Assembly: GCF_020295405.1 (NCBI RefSeq)
Contig: NZ_JADEYP010000013.1
Location: 1 to 64,000 of the forward strand
Direction: 5' to 3'
DNA length: 64,000 bases
From: Sphingobacterium bovistauri
GTDB taxonomy: Bacteria > Bacteroidota > Bacteroidia > Sphingobacteriales > Sphingobacteriaceae
Below, in pieces: positions 52,870-62,784 of the stretch. The notes under the pieces were generated by a model that ran no database searches, was not told where the DNA came from, and saw only the letters and a program-made list of their open reading frames with translations. A program made the position numbers and the translations under genes. How positions within the stretch are numbered: position 1 is the first letter of the stretch; each line of letters starts with the position of its first letter.

Positions 52870-54594
52870 TTACTTTGCTTTAAATTTTTCTAATCCAGAC
52901 TTCAAGAAATCAGCATACTTATCTACATTGTAGACAGCACCACTTGTTGGAACTAATAATTCTCCATTCGTGTCTAGCAGTGCATATAATGGTTGAGAAT
53001 TGCTCTCGAATCTTGTGATTTGAAAATCAGCATTGCGCTTACTTACTGTATTGATTTTTTTGCCCGTTTTTTCTGAAACATAATGCTCACTCTCTGGCAA
53101 TTCTAAAACCTTATCATCTACATATAATTCTACCAAGATGAAGTCATTGTTGATCATGTCACGTACTTTTGGCACACTCCAAACCTCTGCTTCCATCTTA
53201 CGACAGTTCACACAGTTCCAACCTGTAAAATCAACCAGCAATGGTTTATTTTGTTCTTTGGCAGCAGCCAAAGCCTCCTCGTAATCATAATAAGGATCTA
53301 ACCCTTTGATCGTCGCTTTGCTATGGAAATATGTGTAATGTTTGCGTTTAGCAGCATCTGTACCAGCTGCATTCGGAGCATGTGACACTCCCGATGCCAA
53401 GTCAAAATCTTGCGTACCTACTGGTGGTAAAAATGCGGAAATAGCTTTCAATGGAGCGCCCCACATTCCTGGAATCATATAGACTACAAACGTGAATACC
53501 ATAATAGCAAACATCGTACGTGGAACAGATAAAAACTCTAAGTTACTATCGTGTGAGAATTTTATTTTACCAATTAAGTACAAACCTAATAAGCCAAAAA
53601 TTACAATCCATAACGCTAAGTAAACCTCTCTATCCAATAAGTTCCAGTTGTATGCCAAATCTACATTTGATAAGAATTTCAAGGCTAATGCTAATTCTAA
53701 GAAACCTAAAACAACTTTTATGCTATTCAACCAACCGCCAGATTTAGGTAAGGATTTTAACATAGAAGGGAACATAGCAAACAACACGAAAGGTACAGCT
53801 AATGCTAATGAAAAGCCTAACATGCCTATCGCAGGACCTAAACGCTCACCACGTGTAGCAGCCTCTACCAGCAAAGTACCAATAATTGGACCTGTACAAG
53901 AGAATGAAACTACAGCAAGACTTGCAGACATGAAGAACAGTCCAACAAGGCCACTTTTATCAGAGTTTGAATCAATTTTATTTACAAAAGAACTAGGTAA
54001 TGTAATTTCAAATGCACCTAAGAATGATGTCGCAAAGACAACCAATAATAGGAAGAAGAAGAAGTTAAAAATACCATTTGTCGAAAGTTCATTTAATGCT
54101 TCTGGACCAAAAGCTATGGTAATAAGCATACCCAACGCCACGTAGATAACAATAATAAACAATCCATACATAAAGGCCTGCGAAATAGCCTTGGAACGAG
54201 AACCTGCTTTTTTGGTAAAGAAACTCACTGTCAGCGGTACCATTGGGAAGATACAAGGCATGAAAAATGCTGCGAAACCACCCAACAAACCTGCTATAAA
54301 AATTCCCCACAACGAAGCATCTTCTTTTTGTGTTTCACTTGAAGTAGAGATATCTGCATTCTGCAAAGAATCAACCGGAGATGTAGCAGCTGATAGTTGA
54401 CTAGAATCTTGTCCATCAGTAAACTCGACATCGCCAAAGTCGACAACAGCCGAGCTATCTACACTTGCCTCCTCCGATGATGTGCCATCAGAAAATTCAA
54501 CGTCATCTAAATTAATTATGGTATCCTGAGCAATACTAGGAGTCGTAGACCAAAATAAAAAGACAACAAAAAATAATTTCAAAAACAATTTCAT
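52870..54594 (-). CDS. DsbD-like thiol:disulfide interchange protein lacking the N-terminal alpha domain
   Basis: A 574-aa inner-membrane protein that carries reducing power from cytoplasmic thioredoxin to the periplasm. After the signal (1-22) comes an acidic Ser/Asp-rich segment (23-95) with a repeated VEF(S/T)DG motif where the nDsbD domain would be. The membrane domain (about 95-385, at least eight helices) has the CcdA-type cysteines Cys114 (FMPCIFPMVPL) and Cys233 (FSCTGPIIGTL). A C-terminal thioredoxin-like domain (about 435-574) has Cys461 and Cys464 in GWNCVNCRKME. It ends its own transcript near the convergent 226-aa gene. Confidence 0.88.
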   Translation of the reverse strand: MKLFLKLFFVVFLFWSTTPSIAQDTIINLDDVEFSDGTSSEEASVDSSAVVDFGDVEFTDGQDSSQLSAATSPVDSLQNADISTSSETQKEDASLWGIFIAGLLGGFAAFFMPCIFPMVPLTVSFFTKKAGSRSKAISQAFMYGLFIIVIYVALGMLITIAFGPEALNELSTNGIFNFFFFLLLVVFATSFLGAFEITLPSSFVNKIDSNSDKSGLVGLFFMSASLAVVSFSCTGPIIGTLLVEAATRGERLGPAIGMLGFSLALAVPFVLFAMFPSMLKSLPKSGGWLNSIKVVLGFLELALALKFLSNVDLAYNWNLLDREVYLALWIVIFGLLGLYLIGKIKFSHDSNLEFLSVPRTMFAIMVFTFVVYMIPGMWGAPLKAISAFLPPVGTQDFDLASGVSHAPNAAGTDAAKRKHYTYFHSKATIKGLDPYYDYEEALAAAKEQNKPLLVDFTGWNCVNCRKMEAEVWSVPKVRDMINNDFILVELYVDDKVLELPESEHYVSEKTGKKINTVSKRNADFQITRFESNSQPLYALLDTNGELLVPTSGAVYNVDKYADFLKSGLEKFKAK

Positions 54595-54627
54595 AACATT
54601 AGTTTTTTTATTCTCTTAAATAAGATC

Positions 54628-54647
54628 AGCCGAGTTAGCACTCGGCT
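54628..54647 (-). other. Hairpin between cysteine synthase and dsbD-like genes
   Basis: Perfect 7-bp GC-rich stem AGCCGAG / CTCGGCT with a 6-nt loop, 56 nt past the cysteine synthase stop on the minus strand. The following T content is weak. Confidence 0.5.
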
Positions 54648-54702
54648 TAATCTATTCTAACACAAACAATCCTAAACAAATAGGATGAAACAAAAATTTA
54701 TA

Positions 54703-55767
54703 TTAGCCAAATAATGGCTTTTCTAATCTCGCAATTGGCATGAATCCTCTAAAATCCAAATCTGTAGAAATATAACCTTCCTTCACAGGCTCGTCTTTTA
54801 CCAAATCAGTACTCAAATATTTTTTATTATCGTCACATAATAATGTAACTACAACCGCATCATCACCTAACTGCTCTTTCAGTTTAATTGCACCAATCAC
54901 ATTTGCACCTGATGAAATCCCAACTGCTAATCCCAGCTGTTTAGCAATTTTTTGCGCCATTATAATTGAATCACCATCTGAAGCACATACGACTTCTTCC
55001 AACTCATCCAATTTTACAATTGCAGGAATAAATTCGTCGGAAATACCTTGAATACGATGCGCACCTACTTTGTACCCTGTTGTCAGCGTAGGACTTTCTT
55101 GCGGTTCTAAAGGGTGAATCTTTACAAATGGGTTATAATTTTTCAATTGCTTACCCACTCCCATCACTGTACCTCCTGTACCTACACCTGCCACAAAAGC
55201 ATCTGCAACCAAACCTTTAGACTCCAATTGTAAAGCAATTTCCTTTCCGGTAGTCATCTCATGCGCCTCAGCATTGAACAAATTTTCAAACTGTCTAGGC
55301 AAAAATACACCTCCCTTAGCAGCTAATTCCTCACTCAACTTGATACTACCTAAAAAACCACCTTCTTCTTTGCTGATAAGCTGAATATCAGCCCCCATGC
55401 TTTTGATAATATCGATACGTTCTTTACTCAACCAATTAGGCATGATAATTTTCACCTCGTGCCCCAAAGCTTTACCTATAGCAGAGAAAGCTATACCAGT
55501 ATTACCACTCGTAGCTTCTACAATCATATCATCTGGACTTATTTGGCAATTTTTATATGCTTTATACAAAATATATAATGCCATACGGTCCTTAATACTT
55601 CCCGTCAAATTATAATTTTCACACTTCACAAAAATCCTATTCGGCTTGCCTTTATATACATATTGCAATTCCAACATAGGCGTATTTCCCACCAAACACC
55701 ATAAATGTTTGAAACGACTATCTAATTCTGGCGATAAACATTTACTGTGTATAGACTCTGTAGACAT
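54703..55767 (-). CDS. PLP-dependent cysteine synthase-family protein
   Basis: A 354-aa fold-type II PLP enzyme of the O-acetylserine sulfhydrylase / cystathionine beta-synthase family. The PLP lysine is Lys59 in [12 protein letters not shown], followed by [14 protein letters not shown] and the phosphate loop [28 protein letters not shown] is the typical substrate loop. The residues before Lys59 read NLTGS rather than the common NPGGS, which leaves room for a variant substrate. It has a 20-aa N-terminal extension. No cysE or sulfate genes are next to it. Confidence 0.85.
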   Translation of the reverse strand: MSTESIHSKCLSPELDSRFKHLWCLVGNTPMLELQYVYKGKPNRIFVKCENYNLTGSIKDRMALYILYKAYKNCQISPDDMIVEATSGNTGIAFSAIGKALGHEVKIIMPNWLSKERIDIIKSMGADIQLISKEEGGFLGSIKLSEELAAKGGVFLPRQFENLFNAEAHEMTTGKEIALQLESKGLVADAFVAGVGTGGTVMGVGKQLKNYNPFVKIHPLEPQESPTLTTGYKVGAHRIQGISDEFIPAIVKLDELEEVVCASDGDSIIMAQKIAKQLGLAVGISSGANVIGAIKLKEQLGDDAVVVTLLCDDNKKYLSTDLVKDEPVKEGYISTDLDFRGFMPIARLEKPLFG

Positions 55768-56246
55768 TTCTCTTTATCAATCTTATTTAACAACTACACA
55801 AAAATGCATCAAATCAGAATTATTTTCAATAGCACCATTGGTATTCAAAATATTTTTTCGACAAAACACATATAAACAGAAAATATTAAATAAACAAACC
55901 ACAAATCACCCACTTCATGATTAAATGATGTAATTTATCACCTAATAAGAATTCAAAAATAATCTCCCTAATAAACAAATCACATTATCAATAAATGAAA
56001 TGGTAACTAGTAATACTGTTGAATATCTAAGAAATGATGGTAATTCTTTTAAAAGTTTCTATTGAAAGCTTTGGACCAATAACTTTTACTGCTTGACTTA
56101 TAAATACAAGGAATAGCAACTACGAAATCCTAGAGTGCATATAATACGCAATAATTAAGCAGCTATTTTGAAATTTTGTAGATAAAAGTATTTAAGAAAA
56201 CATAGGATCTTCTGTGATTTAGAACCTCCCGTGTTTTATGGATATT
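55768..56246. other. 479-bp gap without gene
   Basis: AT-rich DNA between the cysteine synthase start and the end of the third PUL. It must hold the cysteine synthase promoter and the 3' end of the PUL transcript, but I could not identify a convincing promoter or terminator. The longest ATG frames are about 20 codons. Confidence 0.6.
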
Positions 56247-57077
56247 TTATTTCTTTTGATAAACTCTGATATAATCTATCTCATATTTCGCAGGCAACAA
56301 TGATTCATCTATCTGCCCCCCATTATCTCCACCTAATGCTAAATTCACTAACACATAATGAGGTTGCTTAAACGGATTGAAATTAGTTCCATCTTTGTTA
56401 ACAAGTCGTTCTAATGAAACTTTATTTAACAATACATCATCTAAATATAATGTGATTTCGTTTTCATCCCAGTCCATCCTCCAAACATGAAATTCTTTTG
56501 CCCACATCTCACCACCTAAAGACTCAACAGATTTAACGCCATTATGCCATTCCGCTGTCCACCTTTTATTAGTACCATTAGCAATATTAGCAAGTATATT
56601 TCCTCGGTAATATTCCATGATATCTATCTCTCCATTTGAAGGCCACTCTTTATCCACTCCCAATGTCCAAAATGCGGGCCACAGCCCTGACCCAACAGGA
56701 ATTCTTGCTCTCATTTCAAACCGACCATACTGCCAGTATTTTTTACCCGAAGTATTTAATGATGATGAGGTATACTTAATATCTCTACGAGATTTCTTCC
56801 AATCTTGGCTACCGTCCTCGTAAAATGGATTTGGTTTAATTTCCTTTTTTAATTCAATAATCAAAAAGCCATCCTTACAATAAGCATTGTCCTTTTGATA
56901 CCACTGATCTTCTCGATTACGAACAAATCCATATTCGTAATTCCATATTTTCTCATTTACTTTTCCATTTTTATCAAATTCCTCTGACCATACTAACTTA
57001 TAAGTACTTTTTTCATGTTGTTGAGCATATACGGAATTCGTTAATATGAATAGTATAATTAATGATTGATAACGCAT
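56247..57077 (-). CDS. GH16 endo-beta-glucanase (laminarinase-like)
   Basis: A 276-aa secreted glycoside hydrolase of family 16 (signal 1-18, VYAQQ). The beta-jelly-roll core is complete: LVWSEEFDKNGKV (29-40), ARIPVGSGLWPAFWTLG (124-140) and the catalytic GEIDIMEYYRG with nucleophile Glu150, Asp152 and acid/base Glu155. It ends in KYEIDYIRVYQ. The EIDIME spacing with the central extra residue suits the beta-1,3 / beta-1,3-1,4-glucanase branch rather than carrageenases. It is the last gene of the third PUL and the only recognised hydrolase there, so beta-1,3-glucan is the best substrate guess. Confidence 0.88.
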   Translation of the reverse strand: MRYQSLIILFILTNSVYAQQHEKSTYKLVWSEEFDKNGKVNEKIWNYEYGFVRNREDQWYQKDNAYCKDGFLIIELKKEIKPNPFYEDGSQDWKKSRRDIKYTSSSLNTSGKKYWQYGRFEMRARIPVGSGLWPAFWTLGVDKEWPSNGEIDIMEYYRGNILANIANGTNKRWTAEWHNGVKSVESLGGEMWAKEFHVWRMDWDENEITLYLDDVLLNKVSLERLVNKDGTNFNPFKQPHYVLVNLALGGDNGGQIDESLLPAKYEIDYIRVYQKK

Positions 57078-57105
57078 GTTTGAAAAAATTATTTGAATAA
57101 ATTAT

Positions 57106-58305
57106 TTAATTAATTGGCACCCCATCTCTTTTGAATCCTTCAATGATTAGACAGGTAATGATGTAATCAGATTCTCTACCTGTATCTTCGTGTGCACCAT
57201 TAATGCCATATGGCCAAAAGTGCTGTAAATCCCCCTTCAATTGTGCACTAGAATCATTGGAAGCTTTGCGCAATGCCAAATTCGCATTTTGTCCAAGATA
57301 AATTCCATTTTGAATAAGAGTCTGCTTCCACACATTGGATGTACCTGCACCAATAGCGTGAGCAAACTCGTGTAAAAATGTACCCGTTTTTTGATAAGAA
57401 GTATTACTTCCCCAACGCATCCAACCAGATATACTTGCGTCAGCTGTTCCTACACCAGTATTATATTCAATTGTTACCGTTTTTACAATGCTTGTATATT
57501 CTTCTAACAATTTGACACCATGATCAGCCATTGTTTTCAATCTTGCAAACACATCCGTTGGAATATTTGACTGATTATGGAAGTTAACGGTTATTTTTCC
57601 CTTATTGTATGTTTGAAAAGCCCCTTGACTACTATAATAAACTCCTTTCGATGTTTTGACATAGGAGCGAATAAAATAACTTTTACCCAATTCTAAATCT
57701 ATAACATTAACTTTAAATGCTAAATTTTCTATTTTATCAGCGATTACATTATTATTATCGACAGTTGGATTCTGTGTAGTCCCAAAACAAATACCCGCTT
57801 CTATAATATTTGCGCCCCCCGTATCTTCAATCTTAGAACTTACTTCTATACTGTTCAATTTATAGAAAAGAACAGATGCTGAACCCATCTTCGCGTCATT
57901 ATAACTCTCCGATTTAAATTCAAATAATGGGCCGTAAGACCTTCCCTTACTATTGGAAGCAAACGATTTAGCATAATAGGTTTTTCCTCCTTCCAAATTT
58001 GTTAATTCTACCTCAAATTCACCAGTTCCAGATAAACTATTAGGAGGTGCATTAGAATCATCTATTGTTGGATTATTATGTATTGCCCAGCAGATTCCAC
58101 GCTCGATAATTGATGCCCCTCCTGTATTTTCCACTTTTGATTTTAAGATAGCTTTCGTAGTTGATTTACTGAAAAGAGAAATATTTCCCACTGATGGAAA
58201 ATCAATAGATGGTACTTCGATACCACTACCCTTATCCGGTGCAGAAGAACTAGTTTTCCCACAACCTAAAAATGGAACTATTAGAAGAAACAGAAATTTC
58301 ATCAT
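57106..58305 (-). CDS. Lipoprotein with two Fn3-like repeats and a zincin-like HEFAH domain
   Basis: A 399-aa lipoprotein (FLGC, Cys15). Two similar beta modules follow, at about 40-130 and 137-232, sharing the pattern 'S.(V/I)E(N/D)TGGA.IIE.GIC(W/F)....NPT.D' and 'GKTYY.(K/R)S....SKG..Y'. The C-terminal 165 residues contain LHEFAHAIGAG (311-321; His312, Glu313, His316), a gluzincin-like zinc site, and a later conserved-looking QHFWPYGINGAHED (361-374). It could be a surface metallopeptidase or a catalytically modified carbohydrate-binding module. It sits between the DUF4998 gene and GH16 and is separated from the former by a hairpin. Confidence 0.72.
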   Translation of the reverse strand: MMKFLFLLIVPFLGCGKTSSSAPDKGSGIEVPSIDFPSVGNISLFSKSTTKAILKSKVENTGGASIIERGICWAIHNNPTIDDSNAPPNSLSGTGEFEVELTNLEGGKTYYAKSFASNSKGRSYGPLFEFKSESYNDAKMGSASVLFYKLNSIEVSSKIEDTGGANIIEAGICFGTTQNPTVDNNNVIADKIENLAFKVNVIDLELGKSYFIRSYVKTSKGVYYSSQGAFQTYNKGKITVNFHNQSNIPTDVFARLKTMADHGVKLLEEYTSIVKTVTIEYNTGVGTADASISGWMRWGSNTSYQKTGTFLHEFAHAIGAGTSNVWKQTLIQNGIYLGQNANLALRKASNDSSAQLKGDLQHFWPYGINGAHEDTGRESDYIITCLIIEGFKRDGVPIN

Positions 58306-58334
58306 AACTATTAAAATTGAAAATCAAAAAACGT

Positions 58335-58369
58335 ATAGATGCTCTATAGAGAAATCATAGAGCATCTAT
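58335..58369 (-). terminator. Intra-operon hairpin/attenuator in the third PUL
   Basis: A 13-bp stem ATAGATGCTCTAT / ATAGAGCATCTAT with a 9-nt loop, 15 nt past the DUF4998 stop, followed on the minus strand by ACGTTTTTT. It divides the import/binding genes from the zincin and GH16 genes. Confidence 0.7.
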
Positions 58370-58383
58370 CACACATTTTTATT

Positions 58384-59616
58384 TTAGTTGAGTTGATGTA
58401 TTGTTATGCCTTTAACATTAAAATATTGATTACTTGAACTTGTCAAGTTGACTACAACACCAATTGTTACAGCCTGTGTTGTAGGGTTATCGAATTCAAA
58501 ACTTACAATACGATAATCGTCATGAATCCATTTCAGATCATAGGATGCTAGTTTATTTGCATTTAAGACATCAGCGACATTTGGCAAATCGCCATTATTT
58601 GTTACCACAAAATAAATGAGGTTATTTGTAGCATCTACATTGTTCGTTACATTATTACGTCTAAATTCAACTTGTACTCTATACTTTCCTTGCGGTAAAG
58701 TAGAAGTCTGATGTATTTTACCATTACTAATATTAGGCGTGCCCCAGCCTGCTTCTGCTGCTAAAACACCTATACCACTATTTTGATCGTAACTTCCTCT
58801 CCCACTTATACCATTTGCTGTTGCATTAGAATTCCAATTAGCCAATACCCCCCATCTACCTGACAAATTGGTCGCTGCAAAAGGATATCCCATATTTCTA
58901 TAAAAAGTTAATATGGGCTTGAAATCACTAAAAGCAGTATAGAAAGTATCTAGACATAATGTATCAGGTAGATACAAGCTTCTGTACGACATTGCCTCTC
59001 CAATTTTTACATCATTAAAATTCAATACGGACTGATCAATATTAAGCCGAGCCACCTTTTCCTGACCTGCTTTATTTTTATATTTAACTTCTGTAGCGAA
59101 AATACCAAAAGTACGGTCGACATTCCCAAAGGTAGATGAGAAGGTATTATCATATGCTTTTAAACTATTCATTGAAATAGGTCGATTAATTAGTGACATT
59201 TGATAATTATCGCCATATGAGCGTCCAAATGCATAAACTCGAACAGATTTATTCCCCTCATTATCGAATGTTACAATCTCAAAATTATAAACACGATCTT
59301 CTAGGTTTGAAATATTAGCTTTCAAAGTATCTACACCTTCTGTACGTGTAATGGGAATCGAAAGTGAATCTCTTCTACCGTCCCAATAGATTCGAGCCTC
59401 TTTAATCTTTGGATCGGACACCAAGAGTCCAGTTATTAGCACTCTATTTTTTCCAGAAAATACTTTGACAGAATCAACTTTTCCTGTATAATTAACAATC
59501 GGCTTATCCTCGATATATTTTTTATAGTCGTCCATTTTTTTACATGATACCGCTGATATTAAATAAAACAACACAGCGACACATGTAAGGATTCTATGAT
59601 TATTTATCTTCTTCAT
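58384..59616 (-). CDS. DUF4998-type lipoprotein of the third PUL
   Basis: A 410-aa lipoprotein (SAVSC, Cys25). The start was moved to the ATG at 59616 to give a proper signal; the longer reading overlaps the upstream gene. The N-terminal half has the DUF4998 pattern (GKVDSVKVFSGKNRVLITGLLVSDPKIKEARIYWDGRRDSLSIPI; LEDRVYNFEIVTFDNEGNKSVRVYAFGRSYGDNY). The C-terminal 170 residues form a second domain (GRWGVLANWNSNATANG; QGKYRVQVEFRRNN; IVSFEFDNPTTQAVTIGVVVNL), a jelly-roll-like fold that may bind glycan. It is the counterpart of the gene at 38009-38977 but has this extra domain. Confidence 0.78.
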   Translation of the reverse strand: MKKINNHRILTCVAVLFYLISAVSCKKMDDYKKYIEDKPIVNYTGKVDSVKVFSGKNRVLITGLLVSDPKIKEARIYWDGRRDSLSIPITRTEGVDTLKANISNLEDRVYNFEIVTFDNEGNKSVRVYAFGRSYGDNYQMSLINRPISMNSLKAYDNTFSSTFGNVDRTFGIFATEVKYKNKAGQEKVARLNIDQSVLNFNDVKIGEAMSYRSLYLPDTLCLDTFYTAFSDFKPILTFYRNMGYPFAATNLSGRWGVLANWNSNATANGISGRGSYDQNSGIGVLAAEAGWGTPNISNGKIHQTSTLPQGKYRVQVEFRRNNVTNNVDATNNLIYFVVTNNGDLPNVADVLNANKLASYDLKWIHDDYRIVSFEFDNPTTQAVTIGVVVNLTSSSNQYFNVKGITIHQLN

Positions 59617-59633
59617 GTTCTTAAAAATTAAAT

Positions 59634-60830
59634 TTATCTTGGATCTCCATACAATTGTATCTCCCCAATAGCCATGTAACTTGATCCATCCCAATTCTTA
59701 GTACTGCGAATACGTATATACCTTACTTTTGGAGCATTGATATCAAACTCCCAGTTCAACCCATTTACAGCAGTTTGATAATCCTCATCCGACTGTTGTC
59801 CAAATGGTAATCCAGAAGGTTTAGTAGCATTAAATGATCCCAATAAATGCCAATTATTCCACGACCCATCTGCAGGAGGATTATTCGAACCCCATACTTC
59901 AAATTCTTTTAAATTGCCTTTATAATAGTATGTACGACCATTGTAATATTCTGGATAATCCCAAATCACGATACGACTTAATTTTGCCATAGAACCTATA
60001 TCTACCGTTGTATAATGAGGGCCTGAAATGGCAGCTTGTGTCATATATATACGCGGCCAATTCATGATATCTCCATCCCACATACCAGTATGTGATGTAG
60101 ATGTATGATTAGGAGCATCGCCAGGCAATCTAAATCCTCTATAACCTGATTTAGAAATAGCAGTTTCATACAATGGTTTTATCTGTGCAAATAAGGTATC
60201 TGTATTATTGAGCCAGCGATCACGAACAACGAAGGCAAGATCTCTAGCAATTGTATCCATTCCACGCATAGTAGCATGAATTTTATCTGTTGAGGTGTAC
60301 ACACTATTTGGGTCAGCTACCCATTCTCCATATTCATTCTTTTCCATGATGAGAATAGCAATCTTAGCTCTTTCAATATTCAAAGCCTTTAATTGCAATC
60401 CTCCAAAAGACGGCTGAACTTCTAATGACCGATAAATATCCCATATTGGGGATTCTTCTGGATTAACAGTAACTTCCAAGGGCTCCGAAATTGCCTCTGA
60501 GCGATTTACAGCATATAATTTCACTTTAAAAGAACCTGGTTCCGAAAAACCATCAACCACCATTTGATTCGTATAATATGATGCTTTAATAGTACGCATA
60601 GTACCATTAGGCAAAATATATTCAGCCTTGACATATGATAAATCATCGTCAGAAGGCAAGGAATATGTAAGTACAGCCGCGCCATTTTTATTTGTTACGG
60701 ATACATTACTAATTTTGCCTGGAGGAGTCATATTGCTTTCCAATGGCTTTAGCATAGTTTCCTCTTCACAAGAGATATTTAATAATACTATATTGATTAG
60801 TATTATTAATCCATATAAAAAATTTTTCAT
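59634..60830 (-). CDS. DUF4959/DUF5126/DUF5000-type surface lipoprotein of the third PUL
   Basis: A 398-aa lipoprotein (LNISC, Cys21). The start was moved to the ATG at 60830. It has an N-terminal DUF4959-like domain (GKISNVSVTNKNGAAVLTYSLPSDDDLSYVKAEY), a middle DUF5126-like region and a C-terminal discoidin-like DUF5000 domain (MWDGDIMNWPRIYM; YTTVDIGSMAKLSRIVIWDYPEY; KEFEVWGSNNPP; VRYIRIRSTKNWDGSSYMAIGEIQLYG). It parallels the protein at 38994-40205 along its whole length. It is probably a surface glycan-binding protein placed after susD. Confidence 0.83.
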   Translation of the reverse strand: MKNFLYGLIILINIVLLNISCEEETMLKPLESNMTPPGKISNVSVTNKNGAAVLTYSLPSDDDLSYVKAEYILPNGTMRTIKASYYTNQMVVDGFSEPGSFKVKLYAVNRSEAISEPLEVTVNPEESPIWDIYRSLEVQPSFGGLQLKALNIERAKIAILIMEKNEYGEWVADPNSVYTSTDKIHATMRGMDTIARDLAFVVRDRWLNNTDTLFAQIKPLYETAISKSGYRGFRLPGDAPNHTSTSHTGMWDGDIMNWPRIYMTQAAISGPHYTTVDIGSMAKLSRIVIWDYPEYYNGRTYYYKGNLKEFEVWGSNNPPADGSWNNWHLLGSFNATKPSGLPFGQQSDEDYQTAVNGLNWEFDINAPKVRYIRIRSTKNWDGSSYMAIGEIQLYGDPR

Positions 60831-60847
60831 AGTATATAACTTATTAA

Positions 60848-62782
60848 TTACCAACCATAATTTTGAACAAGGTTCAAATTTTGAATAACCGTATTTTCAC
60901 TAATTGGCCAAAAATAATCTCTTGGAGCTACAAAGCGTTGGTTAAAAATTGTACGAATCACATAATATGATGCTGTATTTTCACCTTGCATATTCCATCC
61001 AGTAATAGGTTCATTAAGAGCTATTGCAGCAGTTTTCCATCTTCGTAAATCCCAAAAACGCTGTCCCTCGAAAGCTAGTTCAATAAGTCTCTCTCGTCTA
61101 ATTATCTCGCGAAAACCTTCCTTTGTAGTAAATTTAAGAGCATTGATAGAATAATTACTCCAAGACTCTTTCACCCCCTTTAACCCTGCTCGAGTCCTTA
61201 TTTTATCAATATATTCAAATGCAACTTCATTGGTAGGTCCATAAGCTTCATTCAATGCCTCCGCATACATTAAATACAGATCAGCTAAACGAATCTTAGG
61301 CCAAGGATATGTTTTGTAAGTTACACCCGAAGCAGTCGTAACTTGGTTCCAATCAATTAGTTTTTTGATAAAATAACCTGTTTCATTAAAATGAAATGCA
61401 TGCGTACTACCTGCATAATCAGGTCTTTTACTGCGGACTACTTTTGAATTTTCATCCGAATACCCTGGTGTATCATATTTAAACCATCTGGCGCCATCAA
61501 AAGCTAAGGACGAATAAAATCTCGGCTCACGATCAAAATGTAATCTAGCCGTTATGAAATTAGGTTCAATATAAAATCTATCATTTTGAGTAGCTGTCCT
61601 TAACTCTGAATCATCTGAAAAACTTAATGTCTTGTCTTCATTAATTGGCACTCCATTTTTCGTATAAAACATTTTTGCAATCTTCAATGGAGGAGAAAAT
61701 ATTTTACGGTTATCATTATGATTTTCATCCGCACTCAAAGGAGGCATAGCATCACGCTGTAAATCCCTTGTCAAACTATTAGGATCTGCCCAAATATGTT
61801 CATCATTGAATCGTTCCGTCACCGATTGCCTAAGTGTCAGCTCTAGCTTCGTAGCATCAGATATATTAAGGTTACCTCCTTGTGTAAATGCAAATAATTG
61901 ATGCAAATTACCTTCGGCTTCATCTATAGCATCCTTCGCTGCCTCTGCTGCGCTTTCCCATTTTGTATTATCATATTCTTGAGGAAACAGAACCTTACCA
62001 TCTTTGTTTTTAACATTAGAAAAATCCGTATTACCATTGAACAAAGGGCTTGCTGCCAACAATAATGTCTGCGCTTTGACAGCTTTTGCAATTGACAGCG
62101 TAATTCGCCCTAACTCATTTTCTCTATCTACAATTTGATTTGGCAAATCAGAATAAGATTCTTCAAGCAGATTAACGATATAATTTACGCACTCATCAAC
62201 AGAATTTCGAGACACATCCATTACTTCTTTGGAAGCGCCTACATGAATATCTTCATCCATAATAGGAATTGGACCATACATCCGCATCATGTAAAAATGA
62301 AAATATGCCTTTAAAAATTTAGCTTCTGAAATCCACCTTGCTCGTTCGGTAGGGCTTATGTCAGGCACCAAACTCGGCTTAGACATATTATCAATAAAAA
62401 TATTGCAATGTCTTATCCCCTGATATAGACCTCGGCTTGCATCATAATTTCCATACCAATAATTAACATATGGATCTGTAACACGTTGATTCCCTCGTGC
62501 AATCTCAAATGACCATGGCGATATACTCGTTTGATAAGGAATCCAAATCTCATCACCAGCAAGAAAAGCTGGATTACTCCATACATTTCCCTCTTTTGGA
62601 ATATAATTATATAATGTAAATAAGTATTTTTCTGCCTCAATTCGTAGCCTGAATGCATACTCGATAGTAGCAACGTTATCTGGTACAATATCTAAGAATT
62701 TCTTACACGAAGTTGTTGAACCTATCAATACAGCCGATATAGAAGCTAGTGTTATATATTTTTTAATGTTTGTAGCTCTCAT
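60848..62782 (-). CDS. susD: SusD/RagB-family lipoprotein of the third PUL
   Basis: A 644-aa outer-membrane lipoprotein (STTSC, Cys26). The start was moved to the ATG at 62782, 2 nt after the susC stop; the longer reading runs into susC. Landmarks are KKFLDIVPDNVATIEYAF, WISEAKFLKAYFHFYMMRMYGPIPIMDED, the RagB block KEGFREIIRRERLIELAFEGQRFWDLRRWKTA and the NLVQNYGW end. It has the same length as the SusD of the second PUL and clearly similar motifs throughout. Confidence 0.92.
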   Translation of the reverse strand: MRATNIKKYITLASISAVLIGSTTSCKKFLDIVPDNVATIEYAFRLRIEAEKYLFTLYNYIPKEGNVWSNPAFLAGDEIWIPYQTSISPWSFEIARGNQRVTDPYVNYWYGNYDASRGLYQGIRHCNIFIDNMSKPSLVPDISPTERARWISEAKFLKAYFHFYMMRMYGPIPIMDEDIHVGASKEVMDVSRNSVDECVNYIVNLLEESYSDLPNQIVDRENELGRITLSIAKAVKAQTLLLAASPLFNGNTDFSNVKNKDGKVLFPQEYDNTKWESAAEAAKDAIDEAEGNLHQLFAFTQGGNLNISDATKLELTLRQSVTERFNDEHIWADPNSLTRDLQRDAMPPLSADENHNDNRKIFSPPLKIAKMFYTKNGVPINEDKTLSFSDDSELRTATQNDRFYIEPNFITARLHFDREPRFYSSLAFDGARWFKYDTPGYSDENSKVVRSKRPDYAGSTHAFHFNETGYFIKKLIDWNQVTTASGVTYKTYPWPKIRLADLYLMYAEALNEAYGPTNEVAFEYIDKIRTRAGLKGVKESWSNYSINALKFTTKEGFREIIRRERLIELAFEGQRFWDLRRWKTAAIALNEPITGWNMQGENTASYYVIRTIFNQRFVAPRDYFWPISENTVIQNLNLVQNYGW

Positions 62783-62784
62783 GA

